A stretch of 52,546 bases of DNA from Streptomyces thermovulgaris (GCF_002155915.1 NZ_MUME01000150.1:1-52546); one strand, 5' to 3'; counted from the first letter of the stretch, positions 24,183 through 32,724 are shown. The notes: a model not told the origin generated them from the letters alone. Translations and numbers: made by a program.

Positions 24183-25010
24183 ATGGACCGGGACATCCGC
24201 ACCGTGGACGACGTGCTCCGGCTGCTGGACGGGCTGTTCGCACCGGACGCCGACCGCTGGACGGGCGGCGCGGCCGGCTGGTGGGACGGGTTCTACGCCG
24301 ACCGGTCGCGGCCGGTGCCCTTCTTCGCGGTCAAGCCGGACGAGAACCTCGCCGAGTGGGTGGAGCGGGGCACCGTCACCGGACGCCGGGCCCTGGACCT
24401 GGGGTGCGGGCCGGGGCGCAACGCCCTGTATCTCGCCGCGCGGGGCTTCGAGGTGGACGCGGTCGATCTGTCGGCCAGGGCCGTCGCCTGGGCACGGGAA
24501 CGGGCCCACGAGGCGGGGGTGGACGTGCGGTTCGTGCACGGGGACGCCTTCGGGGACGCCGGCGCGCAGCTCACCGGCCCCTACGACCTCGTCCACGACT
24601 CCGGGTGCTTCCACCATCTGCCGCCGCACCGCCGCATCAGCTACCTGGCCCTGCTGGACAGGGTCCTGGCACCCGGCGGTCATCTGGTGCTGACCTGTTT
24701 CGCGGCCGGGAGCATGGGATGCGAGCTGTCCGACGCCGAGCTGTACCGCGACGGCCGTCTGCACGGCGGGCTCGCCTACACGCCCGAGTCGCTGCGGCGG
24801 ATCTTCGCGGATCTGACGGAGGTGGAGCTGCGGCGGATGCGCGAGGAGCCGGAGGAGTCGGCGTACTTCGGGAAGGCGTTCTTGTGGGCGGGGCTGTTCC
24901 GGCGGGAGACGGCCGGACGGCCGGGCGGCACAGGAAAGGGCCTGGACGGAGGGAGGGGGCCGGCGGTGCCGGCCGGCGTCCTTGTCCGGCAGCCGGACGG
25001 GAACGCGTGA
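24183..25010 (+). CDS. Class I SAM-dependent methyltransferase
   Basis: 275 residues with ALDLGCGPGRNALYLAARGF (motif I), AVDLSARAVAWARERA and YDLVHDSGCFHHLPPHRR (motifs II/III). This pattern is shared with TehB-like small-molecule methyltransferases; the substrate is unknown. ATG at 24183 with GGGAGCGGGC upstream. The last 30 residues are Gly/Arg-rich and dispensable-looking. Convergent with a small ORF across a bidirectional terminator. The 297 bases upstream (23886-24182) hold only the promoter region. Confidence 0.87.
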   Translation: MDRDIRTVDDVLRLLDGLFAPDADRWTGGAAGWWDGFYADRSRPVPFFAVKPDENLAEWVERGTVTGRRALDLGCGPGRNALYLAARGFEVDAVDLSARAVAWARERAHEAGVDVRFVHGDAFGDAGAQLTGPYDLVHDSGCFHHLPPHRRISYLALLDRVLAPGGHLVLTCFAAGSMGCELSDAELYRDGRLHGGLAYTPESLRRIFADLTEVELRRMREEPEESAYFGKAFLWAGLFRRETAGRPGGTGKGLDGGRGPAVPAGVLVRQPDGNA

Positions 25011-25038
25011 CGGCCCCGCCCTTTCCAGGACGGGGCCG
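25011..25038. terminator. Bidirectional terminator
   Basis: CGGCCCCG (25011-25018) pairs with CGGGGCCG (25031-25038), directly after the methyltransferase stop and before the end of the convergent small ORF. Confidence 0.75.
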
Positions 25039-25059
25039 CTCGCCGCTGTGGTGGTGCCG

Positions 25060-25224
25060 TCAGGCGGCTGCCTCGGTTCCCTCGGCCGGCTTGCGGTGAC
25101 GGCCGCTGGGCACGCCCTCGCGGTCGTGGGGGGAGGCCGGGCCGCGGTGCCTGCCGCGGCCCGGGGCCGGCTGGTCCGCCTGGTCCGCGGTCTCGAGCGG
25201 CTGGGTCGTGCTGGCGTCGCTCAT
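25060..25224 (-). CDS. Small His/Arg/Pro-rich protein of 54 residues
   Basis: ATG at 25224 to TGA at 25060. The product is hydrophilic and starts MSDASTTQPLETADQADQPA. It carries two related basic motifs, GRGRHRGPA and SGRHRKPAEG, separated by an acidic spacer. No signal peptide, membrane helix or cysteine. The ribosome site is weak (GGGGTGAA, 11 bases upstream). The repeated GRHR motif and the terminator positioned for it favour a real gene, reminiscent of short conserved Streptomyces proteins of unknown role. Confidence 0.6.
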   Translation of the reverse strand: MSDASTTQPLETADQADQPAPGRGRHRGPASPHDREGVPSGRHRKPAEGTEAAA

Positions 25225-25321
25225 CGGAAGAAATTCACCCCGTCAACCATGATCTTTTGTACGGCCGGGCGAGTGTAACCAGCGCACCGCGGACCGCATC
25301 CAGGCGGCATGCCCACCGGGA

Positions 25322-26632
25322 CTATTTCGTTACAAGCTGCCCCAGAGGCGCCTGTTGCAGAGGGACGGGACGGGGAGGGAAGTGGGCCGGAAGCCCCGCT
25401 TCCGTTGCCGCCGCCCCCTGTTCGGGAACAGGGGCGGGAGCGGGGGAGGGCGCGGCGTCGAGGTAGGGATAGGTGTAGGCGTAGGACTGCGGAGGATGCG
25501 CGGCGCGCGGTTCGTCCCGCGGTCCGGGAGAGGGCACGGGCTCGGGGCACGGCCCGAATCCCCGGCCCCGGTCCCACGCCCCGGGCGGGGCCGGGCGCGG
25601 GGCGTCGGCCGGAGCCGGAGCCGTCCACCGTGCCAGCCCGCACGGCACCGCCCTGGTGGCGCACGGCAGTTGGAGCACACCGTCGCCCGTCCACAGCCCC
25701 GCCCCGGTCAACCACCCCTCGGGCGCCGGAAGATGGCACACCCAGCCCTCCGCGGGCCGCCACACGCCGACCCAGCTGCCGTACGCGCCGTCGCAGCGCA
25801 GCGCCACCGCGCACTGCTCCGGGGTGAGCGCCTGCCCCGGCTGGATCGCGAACGGCGTCACCGTGCAGTCGGGCAGCATCAGACACTCCGGGAAGCGCAC
25901 CGGCAGCGTGCTGCCGAGAACCCCCCAGCCCAGCCGCTCTTGGCCGGGTGAGGGCGCGTCCGAGCGGATCAGCAGCAGCCCGCTGTCGGGATCGGCGAGC
26001 AGCAGCCGGTCGTTGCTGTCGGCCGCGATCTGCAGCAGCGGGGACACCTCGCCGCCGCGCTCGAGGTCCACCACGACCGCCTTGGTGCGCCCGCCGGCCT
26101 GCCGGTCCAGGGCGAGCAGCCGTCCGGTGCGGTCCAGCCAGACCCCGCCCGAACAGCGGCCCGGCACCTCGGCCAGCTGCTCGGGCCCGTGGGCGCCGCC
26201 CGCCACCAGCCACACCGCCGTGGAGCGCGGACCCGCGGCCAGCGCGTACGCCCGCCTGCCCCCCGGTGCCGGGGGCAGCAGCCGCAGCCGGGCGCCCTTC
26301 GCGCACTCGAGGGCGCCGAGCGGCAGTTCGCCGGTGCCGGGGCCGGTCGGGTACAGCAGCGAGAAGGCGTGCCGGCCGGCCACCAGCCGCCGGATGAGGA
26401 CCCGGCCGTCACCCATCGGCTGCACCTCCGTGCCGGGCTCCTCGGACCGGCTGCCGGGCAGCGGGACCGCGTACGGCTCGGGGCCGTCCAGCGTCCACCG
26501 CTCGGCGTACCAGGAGTCACCGCTGCGGGCGAGCCGGGCGGCGTAGGCGCCGTCCGCCGTGATCGTGCAGCCCGCCTGCGGGACACCGTCGTCCTCGCCG
26601 GCCGCCGAAGGCTCGACAACACAGGCCGTCAT
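25322..26632 (-). CDS. Conserved hypothetical protein, beta-propeller-like with Pro-rich tail
   Basis: 436 residues. ATG at 26632 follows AGGAGGTGACC, a near-perfect anti-16S match, so efficient translation is expected. The body has repeated WYAERWTLDGP, VWLVAGGAHGPEQLAEVPG, VWLDRTGRLLALDRQAGG and LLLADPDSGLLLIRSD segments, suggesting six or so beta-sheet blades. A Pro/Ala-rich tail with SYAYTYPYLDA follows. No signal peptide or catalytic motif. Divergent from the Nif3-like gene. I do not recognise a function; the fold is an inference. Confidence 0.8.
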   Translation of the reverse strand: MTACVVEPSAAGEDDGVPQAGCTITADGAYAARLARSGDSWYAERWTLDGPEPYAVPLPGSRSEEPGTEVQPMGDGRVLIRRLVAGRHAFSLLYPTGPGTGELPLGALECAKGARLRLLPPAPGGRRAYALAAGPRSTAVWLVAGGAHGPEQLAEVPGRCSGGVWLDRTGRLLALDRQAGGRTKAVVVDLERGGEVSPLLQIAADSNDRLLLADPDSGLLLIRSDAPSPGQERLGWGVLGSTLPVRFPECLMLPDCTVTPFAIQPGQALTPEQCAVALRCDGAYGSWVGVWRPAEGWVCHLPAPEGWLTGAGLWTGDGVLQLPCATRAVPCGLARWTAPAPADAPRPAPPGAWDRGRGFGPCPEPVPSPGPRDEPRAAHPPQSYAYTYPYLDAAPSPAPAPVPEQGAAATEAGLPAHFPPRPVPLQQAPLGQLVTK

Positions 26633-26857
26633 CTTTCGGTCACCTCCTGCGAGGACGGTAGTTTTCGGGCGCGCGGACGGCGGACCGGCGGGCGGCGGCT
26701 TCACACATACGGGTGGCCCAGGAACGATTCGCCTGAGAAACCGGGGCCGGTCGTGCCCGTCCGGAAACCGGCTCCGCGGCGCCCGGCGGGCGCGGCCTCG
26801 CGCGGGGGGCGGCGGCAGCGGTTCAGCCACGGCGAACACCCAGGTAGCCTTGCACTC

Positions 26858-27754
26858 GTGCCCCTTCTGTCTGAAGTCATCGCCGAGCTGGAGAACCTGT
26901 GGCCCGCCGAACGGGCCGAGTCCTGGGACGCGGTCGGCACCGTCGTGGGCGACCCCGATCAGGAGGTCGGCCGGGTGCTGTTCGCGGTCGACCCGGTGCA
27001 GGAGATCGCCGACGAGGCGGTGAAGCTGGGCGCCGACCTGCTGGTCACGCACCATCCGCTGTATCTGCGCGGTACGACGACCGTGGCGGCCTCCACCTTC
27101 AAGGGCCGTGTGGTGCACACCCTCATCAAGAACGACATCGCCCTGCACGTGGCCCACACCAACGCCGACACCGCCGACCCCGGGGTCTCCGACGCGCTGG
27201 CCGGGGCCCTGGACCTGAGGGTCGTACGCCCCCTGGTGCCGGACCCCACCGACCCCGCCGGCCGCCGGGGCCTGGGCCGGGTCTGCGAGCTGGACCACCC
27301 GCTGACCGTGCGCGAGCTGGCCGCCCGCGCCGCCGAGCGGCTGCCCGCCACCGCGCAGGGCATCCGGGTGGCCGGCGACCCCGAGGCACAGGTCCGCACG
27401 GTCGCCGTCAGCGGCGGTTCCGGCGACAGCCTCTTCGAGGCCGTCCGGGCCGCCGGGGTCGACGCCTTCCTCACCGCGGACCTGCGTCACCACCCGGCGT
27501 CGGAGTTCACGGCGGACCGCTCCCGCGGTCCGGTCGCGCTGCTCGACGCGGCGCACTGGGCCACCGAGTGGCCCTGGTGCGAGCTGGCCGCCGCCCAGCT
27601 CGACGAGATCTCCGACCGGCACGGATGGGGCCTTCGCGTCCATGTCTCCCGGACGGTCACCGACCCCTGGACCGCCCATGCGGCGTCCGTTTGCCCGTCG
27701 CCCGCCGTCACCCTTCCGGGGAGCGCCCCGGGCGCCCCCTCTGCCACCGACTGA
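26858..27754 (+). CDS. Nif3-like dinuclear-metal-centre protein
   Basis: 298 residues. The metal-site motifs of the Nif3/YqfO family are present in order: LLVTHHPLYLRG near residue 70, HVAHTNADTADPGVSDALA near 100, and LLDAAHWATEWPWCELAA near 230. These bind two metal ions, and family members assemble into hexameric rings. The biochemical role is unsettled; GTP cyclohydrolase-like activity has been proposed for some. GTG at 26858. First of three co-directional genes, 13 bases before the zinc-ribbon gene. Confidence 0.92.
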   Translation: MPLLSEVIAELENLWPAERAESWDAVGTVVGDPDQEVGRVLFAVDPVQEIADEAVKLGADLLVTHHPLYLRGTTTVAASTFKGRVVHTLIKNDIALHVAHTNADTADPGVSDALAGALDLRVVRPLVPDPTDPAGRRGLGRVCELDHPLTVRELAARAAERLPATAQGIRVAGDPEAQVRTVAVSGGSGDSLFEAVRAAGVDAFLTADLRHHPASEFTADRSRGPVALLDAAHWATEWPWCELAAAQLDEISDRHGWGLRVHVSRTVTDPWTAHAASVCPSPAVTLPGSAPGAPSATD

Positions 27755-27767
27755 CAGGAGCCCCCAA

Positions 27768-28511
27768 CTGAACGCCGCGCCCGCCGACCAGATCCGACTC
27801 CTCGACGTCCAGGCACTCGACGTCCGCCTGCAGCAGCTCGCGCACAAGCGGAAGTCCCTGCCGGAGCACGCCGAGATCGAGTCGCTGTCCAAGGACCTCG
27901 CGCAGCTGCGCGCCCTGCTCGTGGCCGCGCAGACGGAGGAGAGCGACTGCGCCCGCGAGCAGGCCAAGGCCGAGCAGGACGTGGACCAGGTGCGCAAGCG
28001 CGCCGCGCGCGACCAGCAGCGCCTGGACTCCGGAGCGGTCACCTCGCCCAAGGACCTCTCCAACCTCCAGCGCGAGATCGCCTCGCTCGCCAAGCGGCAG
28101 GGCGACCTCGAGGACATCGTCCTGGAGGTCATGGAGCGCCGTGAGGCCGCACAGGAACGCGTCAAGGAGCTGACCGAGCGCGTCGCCTCCGTCCAGGCCA
28201 AGGTCGACGACGCCACCGCGCGCCGGGACCGGGCCCTGGAGGAGATCGACACGGAGGTGGCCTCCGTGACCAGGGAGCGCGAGGCCATCGCCGCCGCCGT
28301 CCCCGCGGACCTGCTGAAGTTCTACGACAAGCTGCGCGAGCAGTACGGCGGCATCGGTGCGGCCAAGCTGCACCAGCGCACCTGCCAGGGCTGCCGTCAG
28401 GAGCTCGCCATCACCGAGCTGAACGACATCCGCGCGGCGGCCCCCGACGCGGTCGTGCGCTGCGAGAACTGCCGCCGCATCCTGGTGCGCACCGCCGAGT
28501 CCGGCCTGTAG
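27768..28511 (+). CDS. Coiled-coil zinc-ribbon protein (C4-type, DUF164-like), CTG start
   Basis: 247 residues: a long coiled-coil hairpin (about residues 10-190) followed by a C4 zinc ribbon (TCQGCRQELAI and RCENCRRILVR). The family occurs next to Nif3 in most actinobacteria and may bind nucleic acid or act as a chaperone; its function is not settled. The N-terminal sequence NAAPADQIRLLDVQALDVRL has no ATG, GTG or TTG in front, but a CTG at 27768 lies eight bases after AGGAG, so CTG is taken as the start. A 6-base gap separates it from the RNase H gene. Confidence 0.9.
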   Translation: MNAAPADQIRLLDVQALDVRLQQLAHKRKSLPEHAEIESLSKDLAQLRALLVAAQTEESDCAREQAKAEQDVDQVRKRAARDQQRLDSGAVTSPKDLSNLQREIASLAKRQGDLEDIVLEVMERREAAQERVKELTERVASVQAKVDDATARRDRALEEIDTEVASVTREREAIAAAVPADLLKFYDKLREQYGGIGAAKLHQRTCQGCRQELAITELNDIRAAAPDAVVRCENCRRILVRTAESGL

Positions 28512-28517
28512 GGGGCG

Positions 28518-29774
28518 GTGGACGTGCAGGAGACCGTCCGGGAGTCCGTCCGGGAGCTCGTCGTCGAGGCGGACGGCGGCTCACGGGGCAACCCGGGCCC
28601 CGCGGGCTACGGCGCGGTGGTGCTCGACGCGGCGACGGGGGAGCCCCTGGCCGAGACCGCGGAGTACCTGGGGACCGCCACCAACAACGTCGCCGAGTAC
28701 CGCGGCCTCCTGGCCGGTCTGCGCGCCGCGCACGCACTGGACCCCTCGGCGAGGGTCCGGGTCCGCATGGACTCCAAGCTGGTGATCGAGCAGATGTCGG
28801 GCCGCTGGAGGATCAAGCACCCGGATCTCAAACCGCTGGCGGCCCAGGCGGCCGAGGTGTTCCCGCCCGGACGGGTGACCTACGAATGGGTCCCGCGTGA
28901 GCGGAACAGGCACGCCGACCGTCTGGCCAACGAGGCGATGGACGCGGGAGCGCGGGGGGAGCAGTGGTCGGCCCCGGCCTCCGCGACGCCACCGGACGCA
29001 CCGGCACGGACCGCACCGGCACGGGACGCGGCGCCGGACGCGACCGCCCGGGCCGGCACCGGCGCCCGCGCCGACGCCGGCACCCGCGCCGACGCCGACG
29101 CCCGGGCCGCGCGGACCGTCGCCACCCCCGGCTGGGGGCCCGCCGACCTCGGCCCTCCCGCCACCTTCGTGCTGCTGCGGCACGGGGAGACGCCCCTGAC
29201 GCCGCAGAAGCGCTTCTCGGGCAGCGGCGGCACCGACCCGTCGCTGTCCGGGATCGGCCGGGAACAGGCCGAGCGGGTCGCCGCGGCGCTCGCCCGGCGC
29301 GGCACGATCCAGGCCGTCGTGACCTCCCCCCTCGCCCGTGCCCGGGAGACCGCCGAGATCGTCGCCGCCCGCCTCGGCCTCGACGTGGCCGTGGAGGAGG
29401 GACTGCGCGAGACCGACTTCGGCGCCTGGGAGGGACTCACCTTCGGCGAGGTGCGCGAGCGCTACCCGGACGACCTCAACGCCTGGCTGGCCTCCGCCGA
29501 GGCCGCACCCACCGGCGGCGGCGAGAGCTTCGCGGCGACCGCCCGCCGGATCGCCGCCGTCCGCGACAAGCTGATCGCGGCCCACGCGGGCCGCACGGTC
29601 CTGCTGGTCACCCACGTCACCCCGATCAAGACGCTCGTCCAGCTGGCCCTCGGCGCCCCGCCGCAGTCCCTGTTCCGCATGGAACTGGCGGCGGCGTCGC
29701 TGTCGGCGGTGGCGTACTACGCGGACGGCAACGCGAGCGTCCGCCTGTTCAACGACACGTCCCACCTGCGCTGA
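28518..29774 (+). CDS. Bifunctional RNase HI / histidine (acid) phosphatase
   Basis: 418 residues. The N-terminal RNase H domain has the four acidic residues in VEADGGSRGNPGPAGYG, NNVAEYRGLL, MDSKLVIEQM and HADRLANEAMD. A linker of about 60 residues is an Ala/Asp/Arg/Thr repeat (GTGARADAGTRADADARAA). The C-terminal phosphoglycerate-mutase-like domain has LLRHGETPLT and LVTHVTPIK. The fusion corresponds to mycobacterial Rv2228c, where the second domain acts as a phosphatase (CobC-like). It degrades RNA in RNA-DNA hybrids. GTG at 28518. Its 3' end overlaps the convergent aldolase gene by 26 bases. Confidence 0.93.
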   Translation: MDVQETVRESVRELVVEADGGSRGNPGPAGYGAVVLDAATGEPLAETAEYLGTATNNVAEYRGLLAGLRAAHALDPSARVRVRMDSKLVIEQMSGRWRIKHPDLKPLAAQAAEVFPPGRVTYEWVPRERNRHADRLANEAMDAGARGEQWSAPASATPPDAPARTAPARDAAPDATARAGTGARADAGTRADADARAARTVATPGWGPADLGPPATFVLLRHGETPLTPQKRFSGSGGTDPSLSGIGREQAERVAAALARRGTIQAVVTSPLARARETAEIVAARLGLDVAVEEGLRETDFGAWEGLTFGEVRERYPDDLNAWLASAEAAPTGGGESFAATARRIAAVRDKLIAAHAGRTVLLVTHVTPIKTLVQLALGAPPQSLFRMELAAASLSAVAYYADGNASVRLFNDTSHLR

Positions 29775-30399
29775 GCGCCGCCGCCGCACGGGCCAGCCGC
29801 TCGATGCGCGCCCAGTCCCGGGCGGCCACCGCGTCCGCGGGAACCATCCAGCTGCCGCCGACGCAGCCGACGTTGGGCAGCGCCAGATAGCCGGGCGCGC
29901 TGTCGGGCCCGATGCCGCCGGTGGGGCAGAAACGGGCCTGGGGAAGAGGGCCGTGCAGCGCCCTCAGATACGCGGTGCCGCCGGCCGCCTGCGCCGGGAA
30001 GAACTTCATCTCCCGCACCCCGCGCTCCAGCAGCGCCATGACCTCGCAGACCGTGGACACCCCGGGCAGGAACGGCACCCCCGACGCCCGCAGGGCCTCC
30101 AGCAGCGCATCGGTCCAGCCGGGGCTCACCAAGAACCGCGCCCCGGCCGCCGTGCTGTCCGCCGCCTGCGCCGGGGTGAGGACCGTACCGGCCCCCACCA
30201 CCGCCTCCGGCACCTCCTCGGCGACGGCCCGGATCGCGTCCAGCGCGGCCGGTGTCCGCAGCGTCACCTCGATCGCGGGCAGCCCCCCGGCCACCAGGGC
30301 CCGTGCCAGCGGCACGGCGTCGGCGGCGTCCTCGACGACCAGGACGGGCACGACGGGGGCGAGGTCCAGCACGGAGCCGGCCGGCAGAGGGGAGGGCAT
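29749..30399 (-). CDS. eda: KDPG/KHG aldolase (2-dehydro-3-deoxy-phosphogluconate aldolase)
   Basis: 216 residues. GLPAIEVTLRTPAAL carries the general-base Glu, VGAGTVLTPAQA follows, REMKFFPAQAAGG holds the Schiff-base Lys, and FCPTGGIGPDSAPGYL is the phosphate-binding end. This is the trimeric Entner-Doudoroff aldolase splitting KDPG into pyruvate and glyceraldehyde-3-phosphate. ATG at 30399 behind GGGGAGGGC; an in-frame upstream start at 30450 would lie inside a palindromic operator and is rejected. Two phased palindromes at 30431-30465 suggest repression by a LacI- or IclR-type protein. Confidence 0.92.
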   Translation of the reverse strand: MPSPLPAGSVLDLAPVVPVLVVEDAADAVPLARALVAGGLPAIEVTLRTPAALDAIRAVAEEVPEAVVGAGTVLTPAQAADSTAAGARFLVSPGWTDALLEALRASGVPFLPGVSTVCEVMALLERGVREMKFFPAQAAGGTAYLRALHGPLPQARFCPTGGIGPDSAPGYLALPNVGCVGGSWMVPADAVAARDWARIERLARAAAALSAGGTCR

Positions 30400-30430
30400 G
30401 GCGTCATCGTGCCCAGGGCGAGTGCAGCAC

Positions 30431-30465
30431 GCAACGCACGTTGCACACACCGCAACGTGCGTTCG
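30431..30465. promoter_or_regulatory. Two phased palindromic operator sites upstream of eda
   Basis: GCAACGCACGTTGC (30431-30444) and GCAACGTGCGTTCG (30452-30465) are each GCAACG-N2-CGTT palindromes, and their centres are 21 bp apart, two helical turns. The pair also forms a perfect 12-bp inverted repeat. They end 32 bases before the eda start, a typical operator position. Confidence 0.7.
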
Positions 30466-30480
30466 CCGGTTCCTCAGTGG

Positions 30481-31263
30481 TCAGTGGACGTCCGTCACCA
30501 GGACGTCCAGCGTCCACGGCTTCCCCGCCTTCGCGGGCGGCTCGGCCTCCACCGCATGCCCCAGGTCCCGCAGCGCCTCCACCAGCTCGGCCGGGTCCTT
30601 CGGCGCGGCCCCGTCGGCCAGCAGACTGCGCACGATCCGCCCCTTGGTCGCCTTGTTGAAGTGACTGACGACCTTCCGGGTCGGCGCGTGCAGCACCCGT
30701 ACGGTCGCCGTCCGCCCGGCGACCTCTCCCTTGGGCCGCCAGGCGGCGGCGTAGGCGGCGGACCGCAGGTCCAGCACCGGCCCGTCCCCGGCCGCCTCGG
30801 GCAGGACGGAGGCCATCGGCGCACGCCAGTGGGCCGACAGGGCCCCCAGGCCCGGCAGCTTCACCCCCATCGAGCACCGGTACGACGGAATCCGGTCGGT
30901 CACCCGCACCGCGCCCCACAGCCCCGAGAAGATCAGCAGCGAGGACGCGGCACGCCGCTGGGCGGCGGCATCGAGGGAGGCCAGGTCCAGGGCGTCGTAG
31001 AGCACCCCGGTGTAGATCTCGCCGGCGGGCCGTGCCCCGGCCGTGCGCAGACCGGCGTTCTTGGCGACCTCGCCGCGCAGCCCCTCGCTCAGTCCCAGCA
31101 CCTCACGGGCCTTGTCCTCGTCCCCGGAGCACAGCTCCACCAGCTCGGCGAGCACGGCCTTTCGGGCGTCGGTCAGCCCCGGCAGCGACAGCGACTCCAG
31201 CCGCACGGGAGCACCGTGGCCGGAAGCGGCCTTGCCCTCGGACGGCGGCAGCAGGACGAGCAC
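30481..31263 (-). CDS. yaaA: Peroxide-stress protein YaaA (DUF328/UPF0246)
   Basis: 260 residues. The N-terminus LVLLPPSEGKAA is the family signature, followed by IYTGVLYDALDLASL, SLLIFSGLWGAVRVTDRIPSY (split for length) and VVSHFNKATKGRIVR, which carries the basic DNA-binding-like surface. E. coli YaaA lowers intracellular iron and DNA damage during peroxide stress and binds DNA. GTG at 31263. It is a single gene, separated by 59 bases from the membrane-protein gene upstream. Confidence 0.92.
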   Translation of the reverse strand: MLVLLPPSEGKAASGHGAPVRLESLSLPGLTDARKAVLAELVELCSGDEDKAREVLGLSEGLRGEVAKNAGLRTAGARPAGEIYTGVLYDALDLASLDAAAQRRAASSLLIFSGLWGAVRVTDRIPSYRCSMGVKLPGLGALSAHWRAPMASVLPEAAGDGPVLDLRSAAYAAAWRPKGEVAGRTATVRVLHAPTRKVVSHFNKATKGRIVRSLLADGAAPKDPAELVEALRDLGHAVEAEPPAKAGKPWTLDVLVTDVH

Positions 31264-31322
31264 ACGTACTCCTTCGGTGTTCGGGACGGTTTCCGCCGCA
31301 AGAGTACGGCGCCTCCCGGCCC

Positions 31323-31931
31323 TCAGGCCCGCGCGGTGCGCTCCCCGGCCGCCGCCAGGGCCCGCACCAGGGCCTCGGGGTCGTCGGCGTTGCAGCGGAC
31401 GACACGCACCTTCCGGCGGCGGCCGAAGAAGGTGACATGGGTGACCGGCTCGGTCAGTTCGAGCGTGACGGTCGTCTGCGCGCCCACGGCGACGTCGAGC
31501 TCGCCGTCGGTCCGCTCATGGGTCGTGCGCAGCTCGCGGCGCACGGAGGCGATCCGCTCCAGCGGTATCCGCAGATCGACGTGGACGGCCCGGCGGATCC
31601 GCAGGGCACCGTCCTCCAGGACGTGCGGGCGCACGACGCAGGCGGCGTGCAGGGCGACGACGATGACGACGGTGTACACGTCCAGGAAGAGCACCACCGC
31701 GTGCACGGCCGGCCGGCTGCGCAGCAGCACGGACATCATCACCGTCTCGACCACGCAGACGAACCCGAACCCGAGCAGCAGCGGGCCCTGCGCCCGCGCG
31801 TACCCGAAGGCCGTCCCGCCCCTGACGCCATGGGTCCGCCGCGCCAGCCACAGCGCCAGACTCACCAGGAGCCTCAGCTCGTGCCGGGCGAGAGTCAGGG
31901 GGATGCCGAGCGCCTTCACGACCGCCCTCAC
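31323..31931 (-). CDS. Membrane protein with PH-like cytoplasmic domain
   Basis: 202 residues. Two hydrophobic helices (GPLLLGFGFVCVVETVMMSV and VVLFLDVYTVVIVVALHAAC) are followed by a beta-rich domain (VLEDGALRIRRAVHVDLRI, IASVRREL, TVTLELTEPVTHVTFFGRRR) resembling bacterial PH-like membrane proteins. The function is unknown. The GTG at 31931 overlaps the stop of the MerR gene (GTGA), so it is co-translated with, and probably the direct target of, that regulator. Confidence 0.8.
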   Translation of the reverse strand: MRAVVKALGIPLTLARHELRLLVSLALWLARRTHGVRGGTAFGYARAQGPLLLGFGFVCVVETVMMSVLLRSRPAVHAVVLFLDVYTVVIVVALHAACVVRPHVLEDGALRIRRAVHVDLRIPLERIASVRRELRTTHERTDGELDVAVGAQTTVTLELTEPVTHVTFFGRRRKVRVVRCNADDPEALVRALAAAGERTARA

Positions 31932-32686
31932 GACTGCTCCCCTTCGGCGGCGATCCGCAGCGTCCGGCGGATCGCCTCCGCCTGGGCCGGGGCGAAGTCG
32001 GCGTAGAAGGCCCGCAGGAAGCTGCTGTCCTGGTCGATGCCCACTCCCTCGGGCAGCAGACCGGCGGGCAGACACGCGGCGAGGGCATGGGCGGCCTCGT
32101 CCACCCGCGGATCGTCCACATTGGCGTCGGCGAGCGCGTCGAGCAGGGCGTACGCGCGGAGCGCCCGCTCCTTGGCACCCGGCGCGCTCAGCGCGCCGCC
32201 GAGCAGCTCCGTGAACCGCTTCCGCTCCTTGGGCGACGCCGTGGTCTCGATCAGCGCGAGCATCTCCCGGTCCTTGGCCGCCATGGGGGAGTCGGTGACC
32301 TGGGCCATCTCCCGGAACAGCGCGGCCAGCTCCGGGGAGAGAGGGCCCTCGGCGCTCGGCCCGCCCTCGGTCTCCAGCAGCGCCCGCAGCCGTGCCCGCC
32401 GGTCCCGGATCGCCGCCTCCTGCCGCGCCAGGTCCTCGTCCAGCTCCGTCAGCACTTCGACGAGGTCCTTCCCGGCCTCGTCCGCGAGGACGTCCCGCAC
32501 CTCGGCCAGCCCCAGCCCCAGCTCGGTCAGCCGCCTGATCCGGGCCAGCACGACCGCGTGCCGCAGCGTGTAGTCCCGGTAGCCGTTCGCCCGCCGCTCC
32601 GGCTCCGGCAGCAGCCCCAGGTGGTGGTAGTGCCGCACGGCCCGCGTGGTGACGCCGACGGCCGCGGCGAGTTCTCCTATCCGCAT
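31928..32686 (-). CDS. MerR-family transcriptional regulator
   Basis: 252 residues. MRIGELAAAVGVTTRAVRHYHHLGLL is the MerR winged HTH; a coiled-coil dimerisation helix (VLTELDEDLARQEAAIRDRR) and a helical C-terminal sensor domain follow. The sensor lacks the cysteine set of metal sensors, which points to an organic or drug effector. ATG at 32686. Its own promoter (32694-32724) has the MerR layout with a 19-bp spacer and internal dyad, so it should autoregulate together with the coupled membrane-protein gene. Confidence 0.9.
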   Translation of the reverse strand: MRIGELAAAVGVTTRAVRHYHHLGLLPEPERRANGYRDYTLRHAVVLARIRRLTELGLGLAEVRDVLADEAGKDLVEVLTELDEDLARQEAAIRDRRARLRALLETEGGPSAEGPLSPELAALFREMAQVTDSPMAAKDREMLALIETTASPKERKRFTELLGGALSAPGAKERALRAYALLDALADANVDDPRVDEAAHALAACLPAGLLPEGVGIDQDSSFLRAFYADFAPAQAEAIRRTLRIAAEGEQS

Positions 32687-32693
32687 GGGGACC

Positions 32694-32724
32694 AGTACAG
32701 ACGTTGACGCTGCGTAAAGGTCAA
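32694..32724 (-). promoter_or_regulatory. MerR-type promoter with 19-bp spacer
   Basis: On the minus strand the -35 is TTGACC (32724-32719), the -10 is TGTACT (32699-32694) and the spacer is exactly 19 bp, containing the dyad TTTACGC-A-GCGTCAA. Overlong spacers with a dyad are the hallmark of promoters that MerR proteins untwist. It drives the MerR gene and the coupled membrane protein. Confidence 0.8.
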
